From Aquimarina longa SW024 (lineage in GTDB: Bacteria > Bacteroidota > Bacteroidia > Flavobacteriales > Flavobacteriaceae), in contig NZ_AVQK01000034.1 in assembly GCF_001401755.1 (NCBI RefSeq), forward strand, positions 1 through 50,301: a DNA stretch of 50,301 bases, in the 5' to 3' direction. Positions 31,339 through 40,471 of the stretch are shown piece by piece (position 1 is the stretch's first letter; each line of letters opens with the position of its first letter). The notes beneath the pieces were generated by a model, which did not search any database, was not told where the DNA came from, and saw only the letters and a program-made list of their open reading frames with translations. A program made the position numbers and the translations under genes.

Positions 31339-32892
31339 TTACAGATCAAATTTAATTCCCTGAGCTAATGGTAATTCTGTAGTGTAGTTTATTGTATTCG
31401 TTTGGCGACGCATATATACTTTCCAAGCATCGGATCCTGATTCTCGACCGCCTCCTGTTTCCTTCTCTCCTCCAAAAGCACCACCAATCTCTGCTCCAGA
31501 GGTTCCTATATTAACATTAGCAATTCCGCAATCAGACCCTGCATGTGAAAGAAAACGTTCTGCTTCTCGTAAATTATTAGTCATAATTGCTGAAGAAAGT
31601 CCTTGTGCCACTCCATTCTGAACCTCGATAGCATGCTCTATATCACCACTATATTTTAAAAGATATAGTACGGGTGCAAATGTTTCGTGCTGTACAATTT
31701 CAAAAGTATTATCAGCCTCTGCAATAGCAGGTTTTACATAACAACCACTTTCATATCCTTCTCCAGAAAGTACGCCTCCTTCTACCACAATATTCCCTCC
31801 TTGTTCTACTACTTTTTGTAATGCATTTTGATATCCTTTTACAGCATCAGTATCAATTAATGGTCCTACATGATTATTTTCGTCTAATGGATTACCGATT
31901 CTTAATTGTCCATATGCAGCCACTACTGCATTTTTTACAGTATCATAGATAGACTCATGAATAATCAATCTACGTGTCGAAGTACAACGTTGCCCCGCAG
32001 TTCCTACCGCACCAAATACAGCCCCAATAACAGTCATTTTAATATCTGCATCTGGAGTAACAATAATAGCGTTATTACCTCCTAACTCTAACAATGATTT
32101 TCCTAGACGCTGCCCTACTGTTGCTCCTACAATTTTACCCATTCGGGTAGATCCTGTCGCAGAAATTAATGGAACTCTTTTATCCGTAGTCATCATCTCT
32201 CCTACTTTATAATCTCCATTAATCAAACAAGATAGTCCTTCTGGTAAATTATTATCTTTTAAAACTTTTGCTATAATATTCTGACAGGCAATCCCACAAA
32301 GAGGTGTTTTTTCGCTAGGTTTCCATACACATACATCCCCACAGATCCAAGCCAATGCAGTATTCCATGCCCATACAGCTACCGGAAAATTAAATGCAGA
32401 AATAATTCCAACAATCCCTAGTGGGTGATATTGCTCATACATTCTATGCCCAGGACGTTCTGAATGCATTGTTAATCCATGTAATTGCCTAGATAATCCT
32501 ACGGCAAAATCACAGATATCAATCATTTCTTGTACTTCTCCTAAACCTTCTTGATAAGACTTACCCATTTCATAAGAAACTAACTTCCCTAATGGTTCTT
32601 TTAACTTTCGTAATTCTTCACCAAATTGTCTTACCACCTCTCCACGCTGTGGAGCAGGTTGTATTCTCCATGTTTTAAAAGCTGCCATTGCTGTCTGAAT
32701 TACTTTTTCATAATCTGCTGCAGTAGTAGTTTCTACTTTGGCTATCAATTTTCCATCTACTGGAGAGTATGATGAAATTGTGTCATCAGAAGAATACCAA
32801 TTCGACCCAGTTGATGTGCCTTTGTTATACTCAGAAACACCTAGTTCTTGTAATGCTTCCTTAATTCCGAAATCTAATATTGCTAATGCCAT
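31339..32892 (-). CDS. ALDH7-type aminoadipate-semialdehyde dehydrogenase
   Basis: The 517-residue enzyme oxidises an aldehyde to the acid with NAD(P)+. Catalytic Cys is C303 in GQRCTSTRR and the general base is E269 in LLELGGNN, at the usual 34-residue spacing. The HPLGIVGIISAFNFPVAVWA motif (about 155-175) and the cofactor-binding SATGSTRMGKIVG are intact. Length and the N-terminus (ALQELGVSEYNKGTSTGSNW) match the ALDH7 (antiquitin) group, so the likely substrate is alpha-aminoadipate semialdehyde in lysine degradation; the exact substrate is inferred. The gene stands alone on the minus strand and shares a terminator with the convergent pair. Confidence 0.9.
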   Translation of the reverse strand: MALAILDFGIKEALQELGVSEYNKGTSTGSNWYSSDDTISSYSPVDGKLIAKVETTTAADYEKVIQTAMAAFKTWRIQPAPQRGEVVRQFGEELRKLKEPLGKLVSYEMGKSYQEGLGEVQEMIDICDFAVGLSRQLHGLTMHSERPGHRMYEQYHPLGIVGIISAFNFPVAVWAWNTALAWICGDVCVWKPSEKTPLCGIACQNIIAKVLKDNNLPEGLSCLINGDYKVGEMMTTDKRVPLISATGSTRMGKIVGATVGQRLGKSLLELGGNNAIIVTPDADIKMTVIGAVFGAVGTAGQRCTSTRRLIIHESIYDTVKNAVVAAYGQLRIGNPLDENNHVGPLIDTDAVKGYQNALQKVVEQGGNIVVEGGVLSGEGYESGCYVKPAIAEADNTFEIVQHETFAPVLYLLKYSGDIEHAIEVQNGVAQGLSSAIMTNNLREAERFLSHAGSDCGIANVNIGTSGAEIGGAFGGEKETGGGRESGSDAWKVYMRRQTNTINYTTELPLAQGIKFDL

Positions 32893-33232
32893 GTGTATAT
32901 TTCTTTTTGAAAAGATAAAGATAATGTGTTTTGAAGATAAATTAAATTTTGATCTATTCTAAAGTAATTTTTGAATAATTTTTTAAGAAAAGTATTTCAA
33001 AAAAATCAATTCTTAATTAAATTACAGTTATAGAAATTAAATTGATTTCCTCTTCTTTAACACAAATAACTAACCTGCTCCTATAATTACTTTCTTTTTA
33101 AAGGTAAAAAAAAATAGAACTCATTATAAAGTATTAAAAAAAAGAAATCGCTCAAACAAGATTTCTCTTGTAGAGCGATTCCCAACTAAATAACCAACCA
33201 AAAAGTTTATATTATTAAGTATACACTACTAT
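32893..33232. other. Intergenic stretch with terminator
   Basis: These 340 bp upstream of the aldehyde dehydrogenase gene are AT-rich (long A and T runs near 32980 and 33105). They hold the terminator of the 33233-34174 gene near 33146 and presumably the dehydrogenase promoter. I see no coding frame. Confidence 0.6.
33146..33180 (-). terminator. Intrinsic terminator for the 33233-34174 lipoprotein gene
   Basis: On the minus strand, AATCGCTC pairs with GAGCGATT and an inner ACAAGA/TCTTGT stem extends it; a TTTCTTTTTTTT tract follows. Confidence 0.85.
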
Positions 33233-34174
33233 TTATTTTGAAAGCTTCATAAAATCAGCTTTTTTTATTCTTTTCTTTTCATTCTGAGTTGGCTTTCCAT
33301 TCTTGGAACTCTTAAACAACAACTGTCTTCTACCTACAAATTGGTATACCGTTTCAGAAGCTGGGTGAAATAATTCTATTTTACTGTCATTAATAACGGA
33401 TAACTCAAAGAATTCATTGTCCAGATAATTGTAATCAAGTGTTAAAGTTTTCTTATCAAAAATGTTAATAATATCATTTACTTGATAATTACCTATATAA
33501 TCATAGAGAATATCATTAATCGGAATTCCTATTTCGTCCTTAGAACTTTTAAAATTTTCTCCAGATCCAAAATATGCAAACTTTAAATAGTTTTCATTAT
33601 CAAATTCATTGAGTACTCCAATCTCACTAGTGTAAACTTTTTCCCATGTTTCATACTCTTGTAAGAAATAATGAATGTTGTCATAAAATATCCTATCGTA
33701 ATCAAAAGTATTACGTTGATGACCTATTAAAAAATAACTAGTATTAGTGACTTCATCATACAATTCTATTTCATTATCAGAAAGCTGTGTTACTATAAGC
33801 CTATATGATCCATCGATATCATGGTTAATATCTAAATCCATCCGAAATGTATCATAAAAACCTACATCTAGCCCAAAACCATTGCCATTACTTCCAATAC
33901 CAACTAAGTTATTATTAGCAAGAAATGTTCCATTCTGAAAAGACACTGTAAATGCTTTTTGTAAAAAAGGAAGCTCTCCATTTCCCTTTGTACGTTCGAT
34001 ATCTACATACCAAATTTCATAAGTATGCAATAGCGTATTAAGACTAATTGATGGTTCTTCTCTATAAATATCTTTTTCTATATAAACATCTTCTTCGATA
34101 ACAACATCTGCTGAACAAGAGGCAAATAAGGTTAAACCTAAAAAAATAATCGAAAGTAGTTTTATCATTTTCAT
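33233..34174 (-). CDS. Flavobacterial conserved lipoprotein
   Basis: A 313-residue lipoprotein (signal core, lipobox LFASC, then SADVVIEEDVYIEKD). The body (SLNTLLHTYEIWYVDIERTK, NNLVGIGSNGNGFGLDVGFYD, LDYNYLDNEFFELSVINDSK, HPASETVYQF) belongs, from memory, to a lipoprotein family widespread in Flavobacteriaceae that is sometimes mislabelled as nicotinate-nucleotide adenylyltransferase; no such enzyme motif is present. A basic, Lys-rich tail (KKRIKKADFMKLSK) ends it. It is divergent from gpsA, with a 121-bp shared promoter region. Function is unknown. Confidence 0.8.
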   Translation of the reverse strand: MKMIKLLSIIFLGLTLFASCSADVVIEEDVYIEKDIYREEPSISLNTLLHTYEIWYVDIERTKGNGELPFLQKAFTVSFQNGTFLANNNLVGIGSNGNGFGLDVGFYDTFRMDLDINHDIDGSYRLIVTQLSDNEIELYDEVTNTSYFLIGHQRNTFDYDRIFYDNIHYFLQEYETWEKVYTSEIGVLNEFDNENYLKFAYFGSGENFKSSKDEIGIPINDILYDYIGNYQVNDIINIFDKKTLTLDYNYLDNEFFELSVINDSKIELFHPASETVYQFVGRRQLLFKSSKNGKPTQNEKKRIKKADFMKLSK

Positions 34175-34271
34175 ATCTCGTGAATTTTCAATTTCACTTA
34201 ATTGAAAACCAAAACATGTGCCAAACTTATAACAAACTAGTAATCAGGTTTTATTTTGAATTGGATTTTCT

Positions 34272-34279
34272 TATTTTTG
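34272..34279 (+). promoter_or_regulatory. Candidate -7 element for gpsA
   Basis: TATTTTTG fits the Bacteroidota -7 consensus TAnnTTTG and lies 16 nt before the gpsA start. No good -33 TTG at the usual distance is seen. Confidence 0.35.
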
Positions 34280-34295
34280 AAGCCACAATATTTTT

Positions 34296-35291
34296 ATGGA
34301 AAAAATGCTAAAATTTGCTGTAATCGGTGGTGGTAGTTGGGCAACTGCCATTGTAAAAATGCTTACCGAAAATCTTAATGAAGTAGGTTGGTATATGAGA
34401 AGTACCTATGCCTTAGAACACTTAAAGAGACAACAACACAACCCCAATTATCTAAGCTCTGTCGAGTTTAAAAATGAACAGCTTAAACTTACTAATGATA
34501 TAAATGAAGTAGTTGCGTATGCAGATTATCTGATTTTTGTAATACCATCTGCATTTTTACATAGTGAATTGGCTAAACTCACAATTTCTTTAGAAGATAA
34601 AGTGATTTTTTCGGCAATCAAAGGTATTGTTCCCGAAACAGGTCGCATTGTAGGGGAACATTTTAATGAACAATATAATATCCCATTTAGTAATATTGGG
34701 GTTATTACTGGGCCTTGCCACGCAGAAGAAGTTGCATTAGAACGCTTATCTTACCTCACTATTGCCTCTAATGATGAAGAAAAAGCTCAAATTATGGCAA
34801 ATCATCTGTGCAGTGACTATATTAAATGTAAGGTCAGTGATGATATTATCGGTACTGAATATGCAGCAGTACTTAAAAATATCTACTCCCTCGCAGCAGG
34901 TATAGCACATGGACTTGGATATGGTGATAATTTTCAAAGTGTTTTAATGAGTAACGCAATTCGTGAGATGAAACGTTTTATCAAAAAAGTACATAAAATG
35001 AAACGTAATATTAATGATTCTGCATATTTGGGTGATTTATTAGTAACAGGATATTCGGTTTTCTCTCGTAATAGGATGTTTGGTAATATGATTGGTAAAG
35101 GATATACCGTAAAAAGTGCTCAAATGGAAATGAGCATGATTGCAGAAGGGTATTATGCTGCAAAAACAGCCTATGAACTTGATGCTACAAAAGCTACGCG
35201 AACACCTATTATTGATGCTGTACATGCTGTTTTATATGAGAATAAAAATCCTAAAAAAGTATTTAAAAAACTTACGGATAAGCTAGATTAA
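34296..35291 (+). CDS. gpsA: NAD(P)H-dependent glycerol-3-phosphate dehydrogenase
   Basis: The 331-residue enzyme reduces dihydroxyacetone phosphate to sn-glycerol 3-phosphate for phospholipid synthesis. The N-terminal Rossmann motif is VIGGGSWATAIVKML (about 9-23); the substrate/catalytic region includes ITGPCHAEEVA, then YAAVLKNIYSLAAGIAHGLGYGDN with the catalytic Lys in VLKN. The C-terminal part has GDLLVTGYSVFSRNRMFG and ends normally. Length is standard. The gene starts 121 bp from the divergent lipoprotein gene; ATG 34305 is a possible alternative start. It is followed in the same direction by an NTF2-like gene and a sulfurtransferase gene. Confidence 0.93.
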   Translation: MEKMLKFAVIGGGSWATAIVKMLTENLNEVGWYMRSTYALEHLKRQQHNPNYLSSVEFKNEQLKLTNDINEVVAYADYLIFVIPSAFLHSELAKLTISLEDKVIFSAIKGIVPETGRIVGEHFNEQYNIPFSNIGVITGPCHAEEVALERLSYLTIASNDEEKAQIMANHLCSDYIKCKVSDDIIGTEYAAVLKNIYSLAAGIAHGLGYGDNFQSVLMSNAIREMKRFIKKVHKMKRNINDSAYLGDLLVTGYSVFSRNRMFGNMIGKGYTVKSAQMEMSMIAEGYYAAKTAYELDATKATRTPIIDAVHAVLYENKNPKKVFKKLTDKLD

Positions 35292-35331
35292 TTATTCTTA
35301 TCTTCATACCTCTGATTTTAGTACAAGTCTT

Positions 35332-35796
35332 ATGAAAGAGCTTATCGAAATATTCTATACTGGACTTAGCAATCGTGATGCTGAGGCAATGCTATCATGC
35401 TATCATGATGATGTTATTTTTGAAGATCCTGCCTTTGGAAAATTAAAAGGGGATAGAGCAAAGGCTATGTGGCGTATGTTATGTAAAAATGGGAAGGATC
35501 TAAAAATTGAGTTTTCTGAGATTGAAAGTACTATAAACACTGGGAAAGCACACTGGGAAGCTTGGTATAAGTTCAGTAAAACCGGAAGACTTGTTCATAA
35601 TAAAATCAATGCGCAATTCGAATTTAAAGACGGTAAAATTATAAAACATATTGATCATTTTAATCTACATCGATGGGCTTCTCAGGCTATAGGATGGAAA
35701 GGAAAATTGCTTGGCGGTACAGGTTTTTTTAAGAAAAAACTAATTAAACAAACCAATAAAATGCTCGATAAATTTATGACCCTCCCATCTTTATAA
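35332..35796 (+). CDS. NTF2-like (SnoaL-type) protein
   Basis: A 154-residue protein with the NTF2-like alpha+beta barrel: N-terminal helix IEIFYTGLSNRDAEAMLSCY, then HDDVIFEDPAFGKLKG, AHWEAWYKFSKTGRLVHN and AQFEFKDGKIIKHIDHFN. The pattern is that of SnoaL/ketosteroid-isomerase-like proteins, which bind small hydrophobic ligands or act as isomerases; no specific substrate can be named. The tail (from LGGTGFFKKKLIKQTNK) is typical of the flavobacterial members. It lies 40 nt after gpsA and 12 nt before the sulfurtransferase gene, suggesting one operon. Confidence 0.8.
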   Translation: MKELIEIFYTGLSNRDAEAMLSCYHDDVIFEDPAFGKLKGDRAKAMWRMLCKNGKDLKIEFSEIESTINTGKAHWEAWYKFSKTGRLVHNKINAQFEFKDGKIIKHIDHFNLHRWASQAIGWKGKLLGGTGFFKKKLIKQTNKMLDKFMTLPSL

Positions 35797-35808
35797 TCCC
35801 ATCAACCT

Positions 35809-36660
35809 ATGAAATCATTACAAATCGTACAACCAATCGTATCTGTCAATTGGCTTTCTGAACACTTAGATCATCCTGATCTAGTACTTTTGGATGCAAC
35901 AATAAAAAAAATAGCTTCTAAAAAGGACGAAAAAAAATCAAATTTAAAGATTAAGGGAGCACGCTTCTTTGATATCAAAAATACATTCTCTGACAAAGAC
36001 ACTGATATTCCTAACATGTTACCTTCTCCAGAGGCTTTTGCTGAAGCCTGTAAAGCATTAGGGATTAGTTCTCATCATACAATAGTAGTGTATGATACAT
36101 TAGGGATCTACTCTAGTCCTAGAGTATGGTGGATGTTTAAAGTGATGGGACATCAAAACGTAGCTGTATTAGATGGTGGATTTCCTGCTTGGCAAAACGC
36201 TAAACAACCTTGTGAAACAGATGATACATCCCAACAAGTATATCATCTTGGTAATTTTAAAGCTACTTATATCTCTAAGCTCGTTTCAAATACCAAAAGT
36301 ATACTCCAAGAGATGAATACTAAAACTACCCTAATTCTAGACGCACGCTCTTCTGGGAGGTTTAAAGCAATAGAACCAGAACCCAGAGAAAGTCTTAAAG
36401 GAGGACATATTCCGAACTCAATCAATTTGCCGTACACCAAAGTATTGAACAATGGAAAAATGAAATCTCCTACGGAGTTACAAGAAGTACTAAAGAATTT
36501 TAATATCGAAAATAAAAAACTGATCTTTACATGTGGATCAGGAATCACTGCCTGCATAATCATGCTCGCTACTGAACTGACAGAGCACCAAAATGGATCA
36601 GTATATGATGGTTCTTGGAGTGAATGGGGACAATTAGATGGAGTACCTATCCAATGTTAA
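35809..36660 (+). CDS. Thiosulfate/3-mercaptopyruvate-type sulfurtransferase
   Basis: The 283-residue protein has two rhodanese domains. The first (about 15-125, LVLLDATIKK, DIKNTFSDKDTDIPNMLPSP) is non-catalytic. The second contains LILDARSSGRFKAIEPEPRE and the active-site loop CGSGITA with C242. CGSGxTA is typical of 3-mercaptopyruvate sulfurtransferases, whereas classical rhodaneses have CRKGVT, so mercaptopyruvate is the more likely donor; the acceptor is unknown. No signal peptide, so cytoplasmic. It is downstream of the NTF2-like gene on the same strand. Confidence 0.9.
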   Translation: MKSLQIVQPIVSVNWLSEHLDHPDLVLLDATIKKIASKKDEKKSNLKIKGARFFDIKNTFSDKDTDIPNMLPSPEAFAEACKALGISSHHTIVVYDTLGIYSSPRVWWMFKVMGHQNVAVLDGGFPAWQNAKQPCETDDTSQQVYHLGNFKATYISKLVSNTKSILQEMNTKTTLILDARSSGRFKAIEPEPRESLKGGHIPNSINLPYTKVLNNGKMKSPTELQEVLKNFNIENKKLIFTCGSGITACIIMLATELTEHQNGSVYDGSWSEWGQLDGVPIQC

Positions 36661-36693
36661 ACATAAATCAAAATACTTGCTTAATATTTTTAT

Positions 36694-37800
36694 ATGAATT
36701 ATTTTTTACGATTAACTTTTTGCTTTGTATTACTATCAATAACTAGTTATGCTCAAAAAGTACAGAAGTTTAGTTTACAGGATTTTTATAACTATAATGC
36801 TGAATTAGAATATACTGTAGACTCTATCTATAACACATTAAATGACCGACAAAAAGTAGCTCAAATGATTATCACTTCTGGTGGAGAAATAGGTAAACCC
36901 GAAGCTACAGTTCAAAAATTAGCAATGCAAGATGCTATTGGAGGTGTCGTATTTTTAAAAGGTCATAAACAAAAACATATAGACAATATTACTACGCTTA
37001 ACAATATTACTACAAAAAATAAAACCATTCCACTGCTGTTTAGTATGGATGCTGAACCTAGTTTATTTTCTAGTAGAATTAAAGGAGCACAAAATGTAGG
37101 CAAAACTATTGATATCAAAAATGAAACACAATCTGATTCCGTTGTAACCATTATAAATCGCGAACTTAGAGACATGGGTGTCCACCATAACTATGCTCCT
37201 GTACTAGATATTAGCCCTAACAATGAAGCTATTAAATCTAGAAGTTATGGAGATAATAAAGAAACTGTGATTCAACTAGCAAATCAATTTATAAAATGTA
37301 CACAAGAAGGAGGCATTATTGCTACTGCAAAACATTTCCCTGGTCATGGACTTGTAAAAGGTGATACTCATAAACAAAGTGTATATATTGATGGTCCATT
37401 ACAAGAAGTAGATAACTATAAAAAAATTATTGAAGACGGTGTGCTCTCCATAATGATTGCGCATATTACTATAAAAAATAATCTAACGTATGATACCAAT
37501 GGATTACCATCTAGCTGTTCTCGAAAAATTATTACTGGCTTATTAAAAGAAAAGATGGGATTTAAAGGCGTTATTATATCGGATGCTCTTAATATCATGA
37601 AAGCTGTTACGATTTTAGACAATGCACCTTTATTAGCTTCCAAAGCAGGCTGTGATTTAATCCTAATGCCTCAAAACGAAATAAAAACCATTGATACTAT
37701 TCTTGCAGAAATAACAACTAATGCAGCTTATAAAAAGCAAGTGATGCAGTCTGTTAAGAAAATTTTGAGATTAAAAATTTGTGCAGGAGTAATTAAATAA
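36694..37800 (+). CDS. Exported GH3 family glycosidase (beta-N-acetylhexosaminidase-like)
   Basis: A 368-residue protein with a signal peptide (FLRLTFCFVLLSITSYAQ). The GH3 catalytic barrel is clear: VDSIYNTLNDRQKVAQMIIT, AKHFPGHG from about residue 213 with H214, then the acid/base dyad D224/H226 in GDTHKQS, and nucleophile D297 in FKGVIISDALNIMKA. The D-x-H dyad places it with NagZ-type enzymes acting on N-acetylglucosaminides such as peptidoglycan fragments rather than with beta-glucosidases. It lacks the C-terminal GH3 domain and esterase-like fusion of larger flavobacterial forms. The gap to the sulfurtransferase gene is 33 nt. Confidence 0.85.
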   Translation: MNYFLRLTFCFVLLSITSYAQKVQKFSLQDFYNYNAELEYTVDSIYNTLNDRQKVAQMIITSGGEIGKPEATVQKLAMQDAIGGVVFLKGHKQKHIDNITTLNNITTKNKTIPLLFSMDAEPSLFSSRIKGAQNVGKTIDIKNETQSDSVVTIINRELRDMGVHHNYAPVLDISPNNEAIKSRSYGDNKETVIQLANQFIKCTQEGGIIATAKHFPGHGLVKGDTHKQSVYIDGPLQEVDNYKKIIEDGVLSIMIAHITIKNNLTYDTNGLPSSCSRKIITGLLKEKMGFKGVIISDALNIMKAVTILDNAPLLASKAGCDLILMPQNEIKTIDTILAEITTNAAYKKQVMQSVKKILRLKICAGVIK

Positions 37801-38307
37801 TCAAAATAGCAATCATACACTAAACTCAATCAACTTTAATTTACTATACATTTTGCTTTTTTCTATACTCTAAAATCGAAATTATTATATAGTAGAATTC
37901 CAGATTGAGAGAAAAAAGAATGGTAATAGGTACCAAAACTTGATATTCTTTTTTCTCTTTATGAGTTAAATACGAATACAACATACTTGTACTATCTATA
38001 AATTTAACTTACTAATAAAAATCTTTCTAACAAATTATACCTACATAATTTAGTAGAATAACGCTACATATTATAAGAACTAATATCGTTGCATACCTCT
38101 TTTTTTAAAATTCTATATTAATAAGAAGTATTCTTATCAACTATAATTATAAAAAACATAGCATTCTATGAATTTTATAAAAATATTTTTTTTAAACCAA
38201 TCATTGATCTTAAATCATAAAAAACAGCTAATCACATTTTAGTTTAAAATAGAATAAATATTTTAAAAACAATAGATTACCTCACTTATGTATTAAAAAT
38301 GTTTAAA
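37801..38307. other. AT-rich intergenic stretch
   Basis: These 507 bp between convergent genes have very high A+T and no coding frame on either strand. The only structure I see is the 14-bp inverted repeat at 37908-37958. Confidence 0.6.
37908..37958. terminator. Long-loop hairpin after the GH3 gene
   Basis: AGAGAAAAAAGAAT pairs perfectly with ATTCTTTTTTCTCT around 23 nt. The position 108 nt after the GH3 stop fits a terminator, though the loop is long. Confidence 0.4.
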
Positions 38308-38652
38308 TTATTTTTTTTGTTCATTATATAATTTGACTCTTAGTTCCACGTAAAAATCAAAAATAATAGCTTTAACAGCATTATGATTATCCAAGTTAAT
38401 CTTTAAAACATAGCTGTCTAACATATCATGGTACCATTTCCATAAAGTATCTGTTCTATCTCTAAAGCCCATTAATGATAAAATCGCTATACCAAGTTCA
38501 AAGCTAAAAAAAGAAGTATCAAATCCTATTATACTTAATTGATTGATTAGTTTAGCACTTAATAATTCATTTCTAATAAGAAATAAAATTAAATCTTCAT
38601 TTGTAGATAGTCTAAATTGTGGGAAATCCTGAGTTTCTAAGTCTATTTTCAT
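38308..38652 (-). CDS. Unknown small helical protein
   Basis: A 114-residue soluble protein, mainly helical (LILFLIRNELLSAKLINQL, FFSFELGIAILSLMGF, AVKAIIFDFYVELRVKLYN) with no signal peptide or membrane segment long enough to be certain. No family recognised. It sits alone on the minus strand with empty DNA on both sides. Codon use fits the neighbours. Confidence 0.55.
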   Translation of the reverse strand: MKIDLETQDFPQFRLSTNEDLILFLIRNELLSAKLINQLSIIGFDTSFFSFELGIAILSLMGFRDRTDTLWKWYHDMLDSYVLKINLDNHNAVKAIIFDFYVELRVKLYNEQKK

Positions 38653-38963
38653 AGGTTCATTTGTTATTTTAATGGTCTTATAAAATTAGTGGAGTTCCCG
38701 GCCTTTGCTAAAGCAAGTATTTTATGATTTCTAAATACTGCCAAGTGCTATATTCTTAAAAGAAGCGGGTAATATGTATTTTCTAGTATAAAGAGTTTAA
38801 AATAGTATATGCTAATCAAAACTATATTTTCTCTTTAAAAATATTTCTAAATATGGTAACTAATGAATAGAATTACTGGGTAGGAAAATATAATTCTAAT
38901 TCTTTGTGCCCAATAGTTATTTCAATTGTATAAATAAGTTAAACATACTGTTCATTATTTATA
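38653..38963. other. Intergenic stretch without recognised content
   Basis: No coding frame, repeat or RNA fold that I can support in these 311 bp. Confidence 0.5.
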
Positions 38964-39281
38964 TTATTTTTTTAGCGTTTTACGGTATTCTGCTTTTTCT
39001 TCTGCAACTTTAAGTAGTTCTGTAGAACAATCCATTTGATAAATATGTTTAGCCATTTTATCACTTATATATTCGTTACGTAACTCCTTAGTGTCAAGGT
39101 CAAAAATTGCTGCCAATTTAGAGAGTTTTTTCTCATCAAAATTACGTTTACCATTTTCAATTTTACTCAGGTTAGCAGAATCTAGCTCTAATTGAGCAGC
39201 TAACTGGGTTAGTGTAAACTTATTTTTTGTTCTCAATAATTTAATATATTCCCCAAAAGTTTCCTTCATATGACTTGTCAT
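38964..39281 (-). CDS. XRE-family helix-turn-helix regulator
   Basis: A 105-residue regulator with an HTH domain at residues about 9-65 (FGEYIKLLRTKNKFTLTQLA, AQLELDSANLSKIENGKRNF, KLSKLAAIFDLDTKEL) and a short charged helical tail. The Met at residue 5 (38964-39269 frame) is probably the true start, because an inverted repeat TTGTCA-TTATG-TGACAA then falls just upstream as an operator. Regulators of this shape often control an adjacent restriction-modification or toxin gene in flavobacteria, but no such gene is next to it here. Confidence 0.75.
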   Translation of the reverse strand: MTSHMKETFGEYIKLLRTKNKFTLTQLAAQLELDSANLSKIENGKRNFDEKKLSKLAAIFDLDTKELRNEYISDKMAKHIYQMDCSTELLKVAEEKAEYRKTLKK

Positions 39282-39291
39282 TATGTGACAA
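39275..39291 (-). promoter_or_regulatory. Candidate autoregulatory operator
   Basis: TTGTCA (39275-39280) and TGACAA (39286-39291) form an inverted repeat with a 5-nt spacer, at the start of the XRE gene. XRE repressors commonly bind such sites over their own promoter. Confidence 0.4.
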
Positions 39292-39415
39292 ATATATTGT
39301 TTTTTATAAATCTATCATAAGAAGTCTATCATTTTTATGATAAAATATTTACTTGTACTTAACTAAATTGATATCAAAGGTAAATCATATAAATAAGAAT
39401 AATACTAAAAAAAAA

Positions 39416-39437
39416 GACTGTCCTCTCACAGACAGCC
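39416..39437 (-). terminator. Intrinsic terminator after the DUF4249 gene
   Basis: On the minus strand GGCTGTC pairs with GACAGTC (one G-U) around 8 nt, followed by eight Ts. Confidence 0.8.
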
Positions 39438-39575
39438 TTTTACCACTTAAAAATCTCATTTATATATTCCTACATAATTCTTACTTATATGCTCCCTTTT
39501 TATTTTAATTAGATACTTATTTTATTTAAAAAACTTTCCTTTTCTCTCCTGTTTGCTTAAAGGATATTTAATTTA

Positions 39576-40421
39576 CTATAAAATCGTATATGTTTTGCTA
39601 ACAGATTGAGTTAATCTAAAATATCCAAAAGCATAATTCTTTTTATTTGTAGTATTTATACAATTACCACGCAACGGAGCTGGAATAGTACTAAAGGCAT
39701 CCCCACTACCTTCTGACTGCCCAATTAATAACCGCATATAATTATAATACCTTTCTGATGCTCCAAATAATTTAATGTCAATAATATCTCCTGGAACAAA
39801 CTCTTCTATTTTATTTTTTTTATCTTCTAATTTTTCAAATTCAAAACTCTTCTCATTCCCATTTGTAAATTCATCTGAATCATATCCTAGTAAAGGTAAT
39901 ACATCTCCTCGTTCAAGAAATTTCACTAAATAAAAGTTTTTTTCATTTACAGGGTCATTAAAAAAGACCTTAATTTCTATAGCATCTGTATCAGTTCCTT
40001 TATCTTTAGATTGTTCGATATTCGAGATATCACTAACTGGCGTCATGGTTTCTTTGGCGATATATGTTTCATTATTATAGATAACCTCTAAAGTGTATGA
40101 TTGATTTAATACAGGAACAAAGTCTGCAATAGTATATGTACCATCATTTTGATCTATAAAAATAAAATCTGTACCATCATTATCATTAATTACCTTTACT
40201 GAAGCGCCAACTACTTTTTTGTAAACCACAGAATCAAAATATGGCGTAGATTCGCTTAATTTTATTGTTTGTACATTTCCTGAAGTTCCTTTTTCCCAAT
40301 CTAAAGAAGCCTCTATAACAAGTCTTGAATCTGTTTTTGGGATATCTACATTAACGACATCTGTACAGGATGTAAAAGCAATAATTACAATCGAAAGTAC
40401 ACTGATTATATATGTTTTCAT
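39576..40421 (-). CDS. DUF4249 lipoprotein (partner of the TonB-dependent receptor)
   Basis: A 281-residue lipoprotein with lipobox FTSC followed by TDVVNVDIPKTDSRLVIEAS, the standard start of DUF4249. The body is beta-rich (TYTIADFVPVLNQSYTLEV, TMTPVSDISNIEQSKD, FNDPVNEKNFYLVKF) and ends with NCINTTNKKNYAFGYFRLTQ. DUF4249 genes almost always follow a TonB-dependent receptor gene in Bacteroidota, and the pair probably handles one substrate at the outer membrane. Here the receptor gene ends 50 nt upstream on the same strand. Substrate unknown. Confidence 0.88.
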   Translation of the reverse strand: MKTYIISVLSIVIIAFTSCTDVVNVDIPKTDSRLVIEASLDWEKGTSGNVQTIKLSESTPYFDSVVYKKVVGASVKVINDNDGTDFIFIDQNDGTYTIADFVPVLNQSYTLEVIYNNETYIAKETMTPVSDISNIEQSKDKGTDTDAIEIKVFFNDPVNEKNFYLVKFLERGDVLPLLGYDSDEFTNGNEKSFEFEKLEDKKNKIEEFVPGDIIDIKLFGASERYYNYMRLLIGQSEGSGDAFSTIPAPLRGNCINTTNKKNYAFGYFRLTQSVSKTYTIL

Positions 40422-40471
40422 CTTTTTATTTTTTAAATATTATTTTAGAATTATTTTAGAATTATTCATTC

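Noticed and set aside
33233..34174. Nicotinate-nucleotide adenylyltransferase
   Set aside because: The label circulates for this lipoprotein family, but the protein has a lipobox and no nucleotidyltransferase HxGH motif.
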